Positions 9,186 to 23,281 of a stretch of DNA of 64,000 bases are shown piece after piece. How positions within the stretch are numbered: position 1 is the stretch's first letter; each line of letters starts with the position of its first letter. Position numbers and translations under genes: made by a program. Origin of the DNA: Dermacentor variabilis (taxonomy: Eukaryota; Arthropoda; Arachnida; Ixodida; Ixodidae); NCBI RefSeq assembly GCF_050947875.1, contig NC_134572.1, forward strand, positions 115,350,709 through 115,414,708, in the 5' to 3' direction. Below the pieces are notes generated by a model that saw only the letters and a list, made by a program, of their open reading frames with translations, was not told the origin of the DNA and ran no database searches.

Positions 9186-11118
9186 GATGCGTCTTTTCGA
9201 GAGAACTATTTTGCTAGCCTTCCACAAACCACCGGATTTTTATTAAAGGATGAGGAGAGACGGCCGCGCTTCTCCTGTCACAATACCAATACCCCCCTTT
9301 TTTTTTTCATTGGGACAGGCTTTTAAAATGTTTTTAAAATGATGGAATTATCTCTTCCTTCACTCAGTTTACTTAATGGCGCAGACATCACAACTGCTTG
9401 GAATGTACAAACGATGAAATTCAACCTTCTGTTTTCTGCTTAATGATTTTAACGCGCATGTTGCAATTACTGACTGTTGCCTGCCGGTAATCATAGCATA
9501 TAAAATAGCGTATTCATTTAGTAGAGACCCTTAAGCTAACAAAACTTTGTAGGTATGTGTTGCCAAAATATTCCACCCTGTCCCAAAGACGTGTTGTGTC
9601 GCATTACGAAAACACTTTCCAAAAATATTGCTAAGAACGCAACAATATTTCAGCGAATATATTGGAGAGTGACTCCTCGAAAGTGGAAGATAGCCCTGGG
9701 AAGCCTAATAAATGTGCATGCCTTAAACAGTGGATTTCGGTTCGGCAATCGCAATGTATGCCTGAGATAAAATGCTTCAATGCGTAGTGAATGAAAACTT
9801 TTATTTATAGACTGGGCATTCACATTTGTGACAATATAGCTCGTAATTGTTGTTGCTCCCTGGGAAGTGGTGGCTGCGATGAGGCAGTTGCAAGCCTGTT
9901 GGTCAGTGCGAGCTACATCATTTGTTACTGTTCACGCGCCTTTTCTTTATCGTTATATTCAGTAAGTTTGTTTTGTCTCGACGTTACAAGGGGGGTTCCG
10001 GTCGTTCAAGAGGGGACAGAAGACCGCATGAGCAGTCTTATCAATCTAACGGTATCAAATGCTGGAGTTTGCTCACATCAGTTTTATACTGCAGTCCCTG
10101 GACTACATGACGAGTTAAAGTGGCACAACTTCAAAAGACATATTTTGCACGCCCCCGTCCTTTTCCTGTCGGCGCATGCCTAACGTTTTAGAAGTCAGTG
10201 CGCAGCTGCTTCCGCCTAGCCGCCACGATGGGTAGCAGATATAGGACGCGCAGGTGACGCTTTTACTGCCAAGGTAATCTTGGGACCTTCCGTCAGCGTG
10301 TGTGGCAAGTATTGCTTGCCGCATGATACCTTCTACGATAAGGATCAACCAGCGCGCCGTTCAAGCGTGACTCAAGAATCGCAGTCATTCAGACTCTGCC
10401 TTCCACTTAACTTATCGCAGTAGAGATTCCTAGAGGTCCACAACGGCCGAAAGAGGCACGCGAGGAACACCGCTTGCTTTTAGTATTAGAAATGGGAGGG
10501 ACAAAGGAGGTATCGTGATTGAAATTCTTTGAAATGGTTAATAATACAGCACGATTATGTGATGAGCAATATACTATTCTAGAGGGCTTCATGATTCGGC
10601 TTCGATATGATCCGTAGCTACCGCCTAGATGCATTCGTGTAACACAATAATATAAGTATTTGTTGTTGACGTTGAAGTAACTAATGCCGCATATATTACC
10701 AGAACCATAAGAAAGTCGATAGCCTGTTGCGTCGCTTTGCGCTATTTCCTATATACTTTGTTCGTATTTTTCTGGCGATTATAGCAATCGAGAACCATGT
10801 AGCTGATTCGCGCACATTTCTCTAGGCGCATAATAATTACTGACCGCCTGTGCCGGTTGCGACGTTGAAACTTGGCAAGTGTGTCTGAATGCAAGATAAA
10901 TGCATAAACAACACTGACTCATTATCATGGGTTGGCTTAATACCAGATAACGCGCATTGGATTCGCGTTATTGGGCTCGGACATACTGTTCTCAGCGGTG
11001 TATTTTTCGAGTATTTCCGATATGTCGCAAGCGCAGCACCGGGACAATTTATAATTTATGATACAGGTTAGTTGGCATAATAATAGCTCTTAGACATTGC
11101 TTTTTATTTCTTTTAACG

Positions 11119-11346
11119 CTGCCGTGGCTCCGTGGCTATTGTGTTATGCTACTGATCACGAGGTCGCATATTTAATTCCCGCTCCCGGTGGCCGCGTTCT
11201 GATTAAGGCAGAAGTCAAGAACACTTGTGCATTACACACTGAGAGTCGTTTAAACAATTTTAGGTTGTGAAACTGATCCGGAGCCCACACTACAGGGTCT
11301 CTCAAGTCTCCTGTGTGTTTCATTGGAATGTTAAGCCCAATAAATG
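11119..11346 (+). mobile_element. Diverged full-length Ruka-like SINE next to the LRR acceptor
   Basis: A tRNA-like head (CCGTGGCTCCGTGGCTATTG, A-box TGGCTATTGTG) is followed by a strongly decayed B-box, a body with matches such as GATCCGGAGCCCACACTACA, and a tail ending CCCAATAAATGAAA. Divergence is high, so the insertion is old. Its end lies only about 28 bases before the 3' splice site at 11374, so SINE-derived sequence forms part of the acceptor neighbourhood. Confidence 0.65.
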
Positions 11347-11382
11347 AAACAGTCATTCAATTACTTTTGTGCAGGCTTCATC

Positions 11383-12572
11383 ATGGTTCTCGAAAGAAAA
11401 TCTACAGTGTTGCTGCTCGCGCTGCTTGTCAGCAGTGCTCGGTGCAACTTGCTCAACAGGATGTTTTCCGGCGCTGGCAGCCAAGTACAATCCGAAGCTC
11501 ATGGTACGAACGACACCGTTCGGCCTAATCTTCCAATAAGCACCCCGACAGATCTGTGTCGGCTTCACAGCTGCGGCTGCTACACGGAAGCCGTCCCAAA
11601 AACAATTGACTGCTCCTACAAGCACATCACCTCGCTTAACCGGGTAGCCGTGCCCAACCACGTCATCGAAATTAACCTGGCAGGGAACGACCTCAAAAAC
11701 GTGCTGGACACTTACTTCTACACGGCACCTGGCGTACACGTGCTTGACTTGTCCCATAACCACATACAGTTCATCGCATTCACGGCCTTTCAAATGTTCA
11801 GCGAACTGAACCGACTCACGCTCTGCCACAATCGCCTTGCGTCGCTCGAGGAAGAGGTATTCGCTGGCCTCGGGAAACTTCAGTACCTCGACCTCAGCCA
11901 CAACAGGTTGACGACGCTGTATCCGAGGCATTTCGACCATCTCAGCAACCTCACCGAACTGAACCTGGCCTACAATAGTCTCGCGGAATTCAACGGCAAC
12001 GCGCTCGCACAGCTTACCTCTCTGAACAAGTTGATCCTTCAGAGCACCGCCCTCAAAGAACTCAGGCAGAACGACTTCGACGGTCTGACCAACCTCAAGT
12101 GGCTCGATCTCAGCGGAAATGGGTTCGAAGAGGTTCCGTTCAAAGGATTGCACCGGTTGAGTCTCCTGCGTCACCTAGATTTGAGCAGGAATCCCATCAC
12201 GACCATCAAACCTTACAGTTTTTACAACCTAACGTCCCTGAGAAGCCTCTTCCTGAAGTACATGGTAGATCTGACCACCATCGAGGCGCACGCGTTCGGC
12301 GACGTCACGAGTCTCAAGACCATAGATCTCAGCTTCTGCCCGAGGCTGACAAACATCGACAAACGGGCGTTTACCTACAACTGGTCCGACGCTAAGATCG
12401 AGCTGGACGAATTTTACGCTCGCCAGACGGGGCTGAAGACTCTGCCAGGGAGCCTTCTGCGCTGGGAATACGTCACCAAGGTGGACTTCGCCGAGAACGA
12501 CTGGAAGTGCGACTGCAAGCTCGAATGGATGCCACACGTCGTCAAGAGAGACGTCATCGACGCCAAATTGAG
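11383..12572 (+). CDS. LRR type I membrane protein, coding exon 1 (residues 1-397, last codon split)
   Basis: The exon follows an acceptor at 11374; the ATG at 11383 begins a signal peptide (MVLERKSTVLLLALLVSSAR). An upstream in-frame ATG at 11344 lies before the acceptor and was rejected. Residues 59-77 form an LRRNT cap with Cys59, 64, 66 and 77. About ten 24-residue LRRs follow (residues ~95-365, with LDLSHN-type cores), then the start of the LRRCT cap (Cys376, Cys378). The exon ends AG|GTAAGA with two bases of codon 397. Four NxS/T sites suggest glycosylation. Such proteins act at the cell surface in adhesion or receptor scaffolding; the ligand here is unknown. The overall plan resembles trophoblast-glycoprotein or LRRC-type proteins, but no orthologue is assigned. 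Confidence 0.9.
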
Positions 12573-13448
12573 GTAAGATACCCGCTCTATTCCCCTACCT
12601 TTTCGCTCTGAATAACAAAAAGATACTTTCTAGCGACGGCGTGTGGACAATACGAACTGGCTACCTTTCATCGGTTCATTATATGACAGTGTCGGTTTCT
12701 TTCACTTTCGCGATGACGAACCCATTGAATGACAGGAGATTCTCGTATGACATTGTGCAAATGATGCCTACTGCGGGCTTCCCCCTCCGTCTTTTCATTC
12801 AGTCATGTAGCCGCACGGTGTAGCATGTTATCCGACTGACATAGCGCGGGTCCTCCACATATAAGAAATGTACTACTGACCTATAGAAGCCTTATGCCAT
12901 AAGGAAACCTACAAAATAATTGTTCTTTCAGGAAACGGACGTTGAAATTAGTTGCTTACAAAAACAACGAGTCGAGTCGATTTATGAAGGATGTCGGGCG
13001 TTGTGGTCTTTTTTTTTTCGTATCAATAAAGTGCAAGTTACCAAACTTTTTTCTTTGCTCACCTAAAACTCTTGTCAAAGCAGAGCGGTGGGCTGTTTAT
13101 ATACTGTATGATTTATTAACTGTTCCATTTCCGTAAACGAAATAACCTGGCAATTTCAGGCGCACCTAGACAAATGGACTCTTTTTGGCTTTATGCATCA
13201 TTAGCTTCGACAACGGTGACGACCAATTGCGCATGCACATCGCACCTCAACGGTATTTAATGACGCAGAAGCACACCTACAAGCTGAAACCCCTTTTATG
13301 TTTCTGACGAAAGATACAAAAACTTAAAAGTTTTTGTGGTTGTCTTGAACAACTGTCAAAAGGGAGAACATGCAAACGCCTGTTTTGGACGCGTTTCCGG
13401 GCGTACTTAAGCAGCGCGTCGGGGACATTAACTTTCAGCGCGTGATCG

Positions 13449-13486
13449 CTCTCTCTCTCTCTCTCTCTCTCTCAAACACACACACA
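13449..13486. repeat. (CT)n followed by (CA)n microsatellite
   Basis: About twelve CT units run directly into a short CA tract. The repeat is intronic in the LRR gene. Confidence 0.9.
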
Positions 13487-15091
13487 GGCGCGCGTAGAAC
13501 GACAGATAGAAAGGGACAAATAAAGCATCTGCGAAAATAGGAGTCTTGAAGTGACACACATTCTATACCGGAAATCAACGCAAAACCGCTTTTAATCACT
13601 CCTCCAGAGGAAGTCAGAGCATACGTCACCTTAAATTTGCACATGTCACTTAGTGGTGGTATAGTAAAACGTGGCACGACATCAACCACTGCACGCAGTA
13701 GAACTGTACCACCGGTTTCTGTGAGGCTAGTTGAAGCTGTCTTCCTTTATCTAAACGACTGAAACGATTCCCCGCTCTTTTGAACATTTCTTGGAAGTTA
13801 GGCAGTCCACATTCTCTAGAGCCCCGAGTTCCACAGATCATTTCCTCGTCCGCAGTTGATAAAACAAGAATCGTCGCTAAACCAACAGACTCCTATTCCT
13901 TGTGCACTTTAACCATAACAACTATACCTGAGTGTAGCATGTTTTCGGTGTCGTTAGGCAAAGCTGTCTCACCGGCCTGAAGTAGCGTCAAATATCGTTG
14001 CATTTTTCGCTGCTTCTTCACGAGCACTTGCCTTCTATAACGCCGGCAGCATACCCTTAATACACTGGTATACTCATACATTCTACACTGGAGTCAGAGA
14101 GAAAGCCTACCGTGTAGTGTAACGAGTCTGTGTGTACTGAATGTCACATTTGTAATGAGATATTTAAATAGAAACAACGTCGTTTATAGCCCGTACGTTG
14201 TTTTGGGACAGTAAACCCCATAATTTAAAAACTCGAGTAGAACTCATCGACGATGACTGTCTAAGTATACGAATATAATTCTTTTGGGATGAAATTAATT
14301 TATTGTTCATTGAGTGGCTCTTTCCTGTTCTTAGTGCACTTTATACGCTTTGTAAACCTTAATAGCAATCTTACACATTATTATGAAGAGTGCCACGTAA
14401 CTAGTGGCACACATCCAGTGACCTAAGTAGTCGTCAAAAAGGTTTAATCTAGACCTGCACATGACTGAATTTGGCGTCAAAGAGGTACATTGAAGAGCGG
14501 TACATACCCAGTAGCGAGTGACCCAAGTTGTTTTTGGACTGCACTATCTTCTGGATCGGCCCACATTTTTGGTGAGATGGTTACATAGCCTGAAAGAAAA
14601 CTGGCCAGACTATGGTACGAAGAGCTTTATTTGGGTCCTGAGGAATCAGCCTGGGACTGATGCGGGCCGCTCCTATGTCGGGACAGAGAGGCCGAGCCCC
14701 TCTGCCGTCACACGGGCCCTCTAGACAGCCCTGAGTTGGTCCGCCAGCACTTCACTGTGCGGCGTCCGCTGCCACCACTGTTCACCTCGAGAACCATCAC
14801 CGGCCAACGCCAAGCAGCGCCAAAGCGTGTGTTCTAAATCGAGCAAACCCCCACACTTACTAACTGAAACCCCGCAGTCAGGATTAATTTTATTCATGAT
14901 GACCGGGTTAGTGTACGTTCATGCCTGCAGAAGCCCTAATGTAACCGCCTGTGGCCTATTTAATTTAGAATGTGGCAGGGGGAATGCCCTGCGCCCTAAG
15001 TAATAGTGCTTGGTGATCTCGTTGTAGCTTAACAGTTGGTCCCTGAACTCAGGAGCGGGAGATCCAGCCCCTTCAGGGAGTACATGGCACA

Positions 15092-15406
15092 CTAATCCTC
15101 GTGCCTCCCTTGCGCCACCTCGTTGAGGTTACGCGGGGCACCCTCCACTGTCCCCATGTGCGCCGGGAACCAAGTAACTGTATGCGAACTGATATCCCAA
15201 CCCTGCAGCAGTCTGTTAGCCGGTTCCGCAACAAGTCCTCTCGAGAAGGCTTTAATCGCAGATCGCGAGTCACTAAATACCAAAACTCTTCTTGAATCAA
15301 TTAGTGCTTGAGCAATAGCCACCTGCTCGGCGATCCCCGGATCTTTGGTATCAATGGAAGCGGCATTTCTAACGCTCCCTTTGCCATCTACCACCACCAC
15401 CACCAC
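15092..15406 (-). pseudogene. LINE RNase H remnant
   Basis: The frame shows DGKGSVRNAA, EQVAIAQAL with the catalytic Glu position, VFSDSRSAIKAFSRG with the third Asp block and VTWFPAHMG. These are the ordered RNase H motifs of I-type LINEs. The upstream part is disrupted by a (CCA)n run and frame breaks. Confidence 0.75.
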
Positions 15407-16414
15407 CGAATAAGCATCTTTCCTATTAATCCATGCGGCGTCAACAAACGCAGACTACTCCTCCTGATACTTTGCCTCTCGCAACAAAGCCCTAGCTCTC
15501 GCGACCCGCCTCCCTACATTGTGCATGGGGTGTACATTCCGCAGAAATGGACGAATCATGATATTTGCCCTAAGGTTCACGTTGAACTCGTGTAGGGGAG
15601 GCCCATCGTGCGACACAGCCACCGCTTCTTGAATCGACCCTAAAATATACCTACCCGCTGGTGTACCTAGCAAACGCTCCCTGTGCCGCACGCTGAACCT
15701 CGGCAATTTCATCTGAAGTATTATGCAAACCCAGTCATAACAGCATATCGTTTGACGTAGTCACAGGCAGACCAAGCGTAGCCTTGGCGGCTTTTCTGCT
15801 TATAGCTTCTGTTTTTCTCCCCCCATTCCAATTTAGCACAGATGTCACATACGAGAAATGACACATAATAAATGTGTGAACTGACCGCATCGCACTTTCT
15901 TCTCCTAAACCCATCTGCCTATTAGAGATGCTCCTTATAAGTCTTATGGCCTCCTCCGTCCTCTTGGTAATACGCTGAATGGTTCTAATATTCGATCCAT
16001 TCACTTCAAGTATAAAACCCAGCGCCCTGATTGCTTCAACTTTGGGTATCAACGACCCTTCCCTAGTATGGACTATAATGCAAGGCTCAACTTCCGCTAC
16101 CCAACCCTTCGGCCTACGACTTAGCTTCTTAGATTTGAAGATCAACAACTCCGACTTTTTAGTGGAGCACTTGAGCCCCACAAGATCCAAATACTCTTCC
16201 GTAAGCGTTGCCACCTTCTGCAGCCTAGCCTCAAGCTCTCCATCACTGCCACCGACACTCCATATAGTAACGTCATCCGCGTAGATCGAATAGCCAATTC
16301 CCTGGACAGTGTCCAGCGTATTAGCCAACTTCGACATCGCTAGACTGAATACCATAGGCGAGAGTACGGATCCCGGCGGAGTACCACAGCAACCCAGTTT
16401 AAAGACTTGGGACT

Positions 16415-17120
<706 letters not shown>

Positions 17121-18180
17121 TGCAGTGTCTATTTCCCGCTAATCAGTTAATCCATTTCACGTCAACTTGTGTTACTGGGCACGTGCCCCTGCTTATGTGC
17201 CGCTTTTCATTGAACCTCCTTGACGCCAACTTGAGTAATTGGGTGTGTGCCATAGAGTATGCACCGCTCTTCAGTAAATCTTCATGGCGCTAACTTGGGT
17301 CCCCGGTTATTTGCCACTGGGTATGCCTCGCTGTTCATTGACCCTCTTTAACGCCAACCCAGCATGTCCAGAGGGATGCGCGAGTGAGAACCCCGACTTC
17401 ACACACGCCTCGTACATGATGCATCCCTCTGCTGACAATACAGTGTTTAGATACCTCTATTTATTTATTTTTCAATACTGCAAACCTTGTGCAAGTCCAA
17501 GTGGGATGGGTGAAAGAGATAAACAAAGCAAATATAAACAAAGTTAAGTTTAAAAGCATCACATTCTTACGAAAGGCAATAAAGAATAAATGAATAAAGA
17601 ACTTGAATAAATCTGTTCGTGCAAAATACGGTGTCAGCGATTTAGGATGATCATGGCGAGAATGCCTTGATGTTGAAGACGATAGATAGGCTGATGGGTT
17701 AATTGCTAGGTCCCGATTCCTATGAAAGAAAACAAATTGCAAACGTAAAGTTTTCCTTCTTTGTTCGACTGACTGAATGCCATTAGCTTGCATTATTTCA
17801 GACGGTGAGTCGTACGGAGAAAATTTTAAGTAAATGAATCCTTACAGCTCTCCTCTGTACCTTTTCGAGACGGGGGTAATATTGTGTTTAGTAAAGGGAT
17901 CCCGAACAACGCATGCATATTCAAGTTTCGATATAATTATTGTATAGTACGCAAGTAATTTTACACTCGGGGGCGAATTTCTAAGCTTATGCCTTATAAA
18001 ATTTATTGCTTTACTTCTCTGCTAAGCGCACTAACGTCGACATTCATCGTGAGATTGGTTTGGCCGCAATTTCGTTCGGGTCATTTCACGCAGAGAAAAC
18101 CATTGAGAAATGTGACGAGATCTCAGTCAAAAAAAAAAAGAAAACAGGTGCGGTACGTATACCGTATTGCCTTCTGGCAG

Positions 18181-18442
18181 GTGTGGCAGCCCTAAGGAAC
18201 TGGAGGGCCGGCTGATCGCCAAGATGAGCAGCGCCGACATGCCGTGCGCCGAGAGCGTCGTCTTGGAGCACCCTGGCTGGCAGGAGATCAACATCGCCAT
18301 GCGCGTCGCTCTGGGACTGCTCGTCACCGTCACCGTCATCCTTGCGATCATCATCGCCACGCTCCTTTTCCTCAAGCTACGCGCCAAGCCACACGTCTAC
18401 CTCAGCCTCAAGCAGAGGCTCGGCTACGGCGGCGAAGACTAG
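18181..18442 (+). CDS. LRR type I membrane protein, final exon (residues 397-483)
   Basis: The exon starts after the acceptor TTGCCTTCTGGCAG. Joining its first G to the AG left by exon 1 restores Arg397 and yields CGSPKELEGRLI...MPC. This supplies Cys398 and Cys419, the missing two cysteines of the LRRCT cap. That phase and disulfide match is strong evidence for the join. A hydrophobic helix follows (about residues 439-461, VALGLLVTVTVILAIIIATL), then a basic stop-transfer and a short cytoplasmic tail ending YGGED and TAG at 18440. The tail has no recognisable signalling motif. The total length is 483 aa. Codon use is GC-rich like exon 1 and unlike the AT-rich intron. Confidence 0.88.
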
Positions 18443-20465
18443 CCTCGCCCTCTGCCGGCGGTACCACGCTAGTCAGACTCGCGTCCGAAGAGGCGAGTCA
18501 GAATCAAGCGCGAGGCTCACATCTCTATGGAGTGCCGAGGACCGACGAACGCGACTGGCTTTCAGTGTCACCTGGACATTGGAAGCGAGCGCGGCGTAGG
18601 TCACGTGATAAACAATCGTTTAGGCAGCGACACAAGAAGCCGGAATATGTAACGGCAGAGTTCCTGCCGATTTCACCTCTTCTTTTTTTCATTAATTACG
18701 AAACAATACTTTGAAAACCAAAACGGAAAGCTGACTTTTGTTGTCATCGATGTTTTCGTGGTTTCTTGCGGATGAACATGTCTTGTTCGTGATAAATAAA
18801 AATGAGGTAAAGCGTATCACAACTGCTCTGTATCGGATTTGTGTAGTTCATCGGTTTCTAGTAATATTTTATTGGATAGGAAACCAGGCGCTTCTCCAGG
18901 AGTCCTTTGTATGGTCATGTCACATGTAACCTTGAATTTAACGGAACCCAATTGAATGGTGCTTTCGATTTCTTTCCGCAATATTTAAGTTTTTGCTGTC
19001 CCGGCTTCCTTCAGCTGATTATGTCGTTTGCTTAACAAGCACTGCTATTGATGTGAGCTAACGGGCTGTCCAGACAACAACGTTGCGACTACGTACTGCA
19101 ATTTGCAAGTGAACACCGGCACAATCTGCCTGAACCTCTTATTTTTGTCTCACCTTGCATTGAAATGTGTGATGTCGCTTCTACTTTTGCCTTTCTTTGT
19201 TGCGTGACCGCTGCAGAGAAGCAGAAATATTTTGTTTTTAGAATACACTAGATGAATGGAGATTATGGTGCAGGCGCCTTTTACGGCTTAGAAATAGGCC
19301 TAGATCAAATCCGTCCATGTCCCACAGTCCAGGACTCGGTGCACAGAGCTAATACAGCTAATCACTAACTACTGTGACGAATTTAATGTATACATTTATT
19401 TATATAAGCGCCGCACACGTATGCAGCAAGATAAGCGGGTTCATACATCAGGAATAATTGGGAGTGGTACGTATATCAACATTGAAATATTAACATTTTT
19501 AAGCTGTACTCAAACTTCATAATACACACTCTCTGGGGGATAATATCTGCCTCGCGACCGGTCAGCGTTCTCAGATCCCCGCGAGTTGCACAAATGATCT
19601 ACTTTTGGCTAATTGGAGGTACCACTGCGCATTGGGAATGATTATGAAGGATTAACAATGAAAAGGGTTTTATGCTGAAGAGAGCGAGCATCGGCGCTAC
19701 ACTATTCCGAGTTGCGCACTGAATCATCGTGTGCTTTCGTAATAATTGAGCAATCATACTTTTTGGGTGGATGCGCATCTTAGTTTTATTTTCGACAATG
19801 CAGTGATTGAATCACCTGAAAAGAAAAGTGTATGTAAGCTTGAGCGTGCTTGGATCAATCAGTAACATGTACTTTTTGCCAGAGGACTGCTGGTTAGATA
19901 ATGGGCGTTTCTTGATTATATATAAAAGAAACGTTAAGTTTACGTATTCGCTTCGAGTCTCGACCGCATGTTGAGCACTCCGTGGTCCTCGTCCTGAAGC
20001 CTGTGCATGGTAGCATCATTCCTTGATACTCAACCCAACTGATTGCCCATATAAAGCTGCCGCTTTTTATTTTACTTGCTCTTATTCATCGTGATGCTGC
20101 TGTTACAACACATCGCCACTAGCTTCTGTCATCTGCTTCGTTTTCTCCCAGAAATTATCGATTTTTCGTTACCAGGTTCTGCCTTTGTTAGTTAGCGTTT
20201 ACTTTTTTTAACGCTACATCATCTACTATTATTTGTTACATTTTCGCGTTGACGGTCACACCTGCAGCAATATTAGCAGTCAACATTCAGGTGTTTTACG
20301 TCGAGCCTGGAAGGTAGCAACTACGAGAGTGGAACACCTTCGGGGCAACACATCAAAGCATTCTTATGCCTCACCTGCCGACACATTAGAACAGGAATAA
20401 ACCTAAACAACGACAGCATTTAAAATGCAGAATGGACCACAAGGCCCACAAGACCCACAAGACGC
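18443..20465 (+). other. 3' flank of the LRR gene
   Basis: The first part is probably 3' UTR. A candidate polyadenylation signal AATAAA lies at 18795-18800, about 350 bases after the stop. Nothing else was recognised up to the LINE that begins near 20470. Confidence 0.45.
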
Positions 20466-20654
20466 TGAAACTGAGGAGGGAAAGAGATAAGTAGAAGGCA
20501 GGGAGGTTAACAAGAATAACGTCCGGTTGGCTACCCTACACCGAGGAAATGGGAAAGGGGGAAGCAAAGATAACATGGAAAGAGAGAGGAGGGAAGGAAA
20601 GAAGGAGCGGTGAGTTCTCTGACGTGTGTGGTCTTACAGAAATTGCATTAATAG

Positions 20655-21209
20655 TCACAGATAGTCGCACAAGCCCGTCGTCCTTAAGAAGCACAAAAGC
20701 GCCTTCACCGCTTTGTGGGCCGATGGGCGATGGGGGCGGTGTTGCAGCAGCACCTGCACAGAAAGCGACCGATTGTCCAGTTTCTGGAAGGTTTTGGCAA
20801 GTTCTTGTCTCTCTGGGGTGTATCGTGGACAGTGGCACAGCAGGTGGTCGATGTTTGCTTCGGTCCCACAGACCTCGCATGCTGCACTGTCAGTCATTCC
20901 AGTTAATGCAGAATATGCCTTTGTGAAGGCAACTCCTAACCAAAGGCGACAGAGAAGCGTAGCTTCTCGTCGAGGAAGTCCGAGTGGAGGTCGGAGTTGC
21001 AGGGAGGGGTTTAGTCGATGCAGTCGTGTAAGTCGTAAGTTTGGCGAGTTCCACTCGGTCAGTGTGAGACTGCGTGCCAGGTGTCGAAGCTGCCTTGCGG
21101 CGTCTATCCTCGAGAGCGGAATCGGAACGCTGTGCTCTTCTTGATGTGCTGTGCGAGCAGCGTTATCGGCGGAATCATTGCACTGATTCCACAATGGCCA
21201 GGTACCCAT
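20655..21209 (-). pseudogene. LINE ORF2 C-terminal CCHC tail
   Basis: The frame includes SVPIPLSRIDAARQLR, EATLLCRLWLGVAFTKAYS and the zinc-binding CEVCGTEANIDHLLCHC. It ends LLCFLRTTGLCDYL with a stop. This tail type is typical of the family and recurs in the truncated copy at 4590-5155. Confidence 0.8.
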
Positions 21210-21286
21210 TGAAAAACGACCTCGTTACCTTTTTGTTGGACGTGATGGTAAAGTTTCGCGACTTCGTATGTCAATTGGTCATGGCA

Positions 21287-21991
21287 TCAGTGTCGGAGAA
21301 CTGACTGCGTGCACTGTAATGCCGGTTTTGTACCACAGAACACAGCCCATTTTGTAGGTCTTTCAGAATCAATGAATTCCAGTGCTCGACGCAGGGCCGT
21401 TAGTTCTGCCGCAGTTGAGGTCGTGACATGCGAGGTCTTGAACCACAGTGTCATTCCTCGCGTTGGTATAACGACCGCACCAGCAGAACTGCACGACGTA
21501 GTCGATCCATCGGTATAGATGTGCACGTCGTTGCTGTACTTCTCATGCAAAAGAAGTAAGCTCAGCTGTTTTAGAGCAGGGGTCGGTATATCTGTCTTCT
21601 GTAGTCCTGGAATCATTATATGTACTTGTGGACGGCTTAAACACCACGGAAGAAACGCCGGCTTGGCCGCAGGTGCGTACCCTGATGTAAACGACGCACG
21701 ATGTGCTTTGAAAATACCGGTAAATGTGGAGCAGGGCCTTGCAGCAGTGAGGCTCGCCAAGTGGTGGGAAGGGGTCCTAGCATAATGCCTGAGATACACA
21801 CGCATTGTCTCAACGGTAATGTGCGTCTTGATTGGGTAATCCTGCGCAAGGGCAATGGTTTCAGCTGTTGATGCACTGCTTGGTAAGCCAAGACATATCT
21901 TAAGGGCTTGGGTTTGAATACTCTGAATGCTACGCAGGTTAGTCTTGCAGGTGTTGGATATTGCAGGCCAGGCTGTATCGCAGGAAACCAA
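21287..21991 (-). pseudogene. LINE ORF2 connection and RNase H
   Basis: The 234-codon frame runs from the RT connection (QTQALKICLGLPSSASTAET) into RNase H. The first Asp block is VHIYTDGSTTSCSSAGAVVI and the Glu block is TSTAAELTALRRALEFI. The third block reads VFCGTKPAL, where SDSK/R-type residues are expected, so a catalytic Asp is probably lost. The remainder lies in another frame. Confidence 0.8.
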
Positions 21992-22065
21992 CGAACAACG
22001 CTATGACAGCTGTAACGTAGCGTGTATAGATACTCACCAACTTTTTCCTGCAGAACCTGAACAGG

Positions 22066-23281
22066 TCACAGATAGCAGTCAGCCGCTTTGTCACGTAATT
22101 CACGTGCGGAGTCCAAGTCAATTACGACTCCCAAGAAGCTGTGACTTCTGCTGTAAGGTATTAGTTGCCCTTTATTAAAAACGCCGTAAGCAGACATTCG
22201 CTTCCTCGTGAATGCCACCATTGCGCACTTTCCGCATGAAATTTCAAGTCCTTGTTCACGAAGGTAGCAACATGTCATTGTGGCTGCCTTCTGAAGCCGA
22301 GCGCGAAGCTGAAGTCGTGTCACACCTGATGCCCAAATGCAGATGTCGTCCGCATAGATGGAAAGTCGTACGGTGCTTCGCAGGTTATCAACTAATCCAC
22401 AGAGAGTCAGATTGAAAAGAGTCGGGCTAAGCACTCCGCCTTGAGGGACTCCTCGGCTACGGTATGCTCAGATGTCGGGCCATTTTCTGTGTGTACGTAG
22501 AATGGTCTCCTCAGTAAGTAGCTGCACACCCACATATATATCTTACAACCAAGTCCGACGGCTTCTAACGGGCTAAGGATGGCTTCATGGGTGACATTAT
22601 CATAAGCCCCTTTAACGTCTAGAAACAGAGCAGCAGATAGTCGCTTACAGGCCTTTTGGTGTTGCACAAATGTTATCAAGTCAACAACGTTGTCTGTTGA
22701 CGAACGGCCACATCTGAATCCGGGTCTAATCCGGCCATAGCATCTGGGTAGATTTCATAGTACTCTAAGTACCATTCCAGACGTGTTAAAATCATTCTTT
22801 CCATTGTTTTTCCGACACAGCTGGCAAGCGCGATCGGACGGTATGAGGAAATGTCCAAAGGTGACTTGCCAGCTTTAAGAAGTGGAATGAGGCGAGTTGA
22901 CTTCCATTCTTGCGGAACCATACCCGTCTGCCACGAGTCGTTGTACAGGAGCAAGAGTGCCTTCCGAGCTTGGTCTCCTAGGTTACACAGGGCACTGTAT
23001 GTAATGCCGTCAGGTCCTGGCGCTGAAGAACGCCTGCACAAAGCCAGCGCAGCTTCTAGTTCTTCCATAGAAAAATGGCATTCCATGTGGGGAGCGCGTG
23101 AGAGCAGTGGCTGGTCGAGCGTTCCCGTACCCGTTCCATCGGAATTTGGTTCGCCAGCAATCTTCCTGAAGAAAGATTCAGCGACGTCAATATCTCTACA
23201 TTGTAGATGGAGTGCCAGAGATTTAAACGGGTGGCGCTGACGAGAGGTTGTGCGAAGGCCACGCCTCCATATAAGCGACAA
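22066..23281 (-). pseudogene. LINE ORF2 reverse transcriptase (three frames)
   Basis: The first frame (to 22676) has APGPDGITYSAL, LIPLLKAGKSPLD and RPIALASCVGKTMERMIL. The second (22407-22679) has ALFLDVKGAYDNV, palm motif A. The third (22066-22434) has MLSPTLFNLTLCGL and the catalytic LSIYADDICIW with both Asp residues kept. Two frameshifts separate the parts. Thumb residues continue at 21939-22121. Confidence 0.85.

Larger units (their letters stand above)
8021..11374 (+). other. Candidate 5' UTR intron of the LRR gene
   Basis: The span runs from a consensus donor (GTAAGA at 8021) to a pyrimidine-rich acceptor ending TTTTGTGCAG at 11374. It contains one 5'-truncated SINE (9002-9185) and one diverged SINE (11119-11346). 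The rest is AT-rich with no recognised gene. The splice pairing is inferred and needs transcript evidence. Confidence 0.4.

Noticed and set aside
11353..12174. 273-codon frame antisense to the LRR exon
   Set aside because: It is a shadow of the GC-rich, periodic LRR coding strand; the sense frame has clear domains and splice sites.
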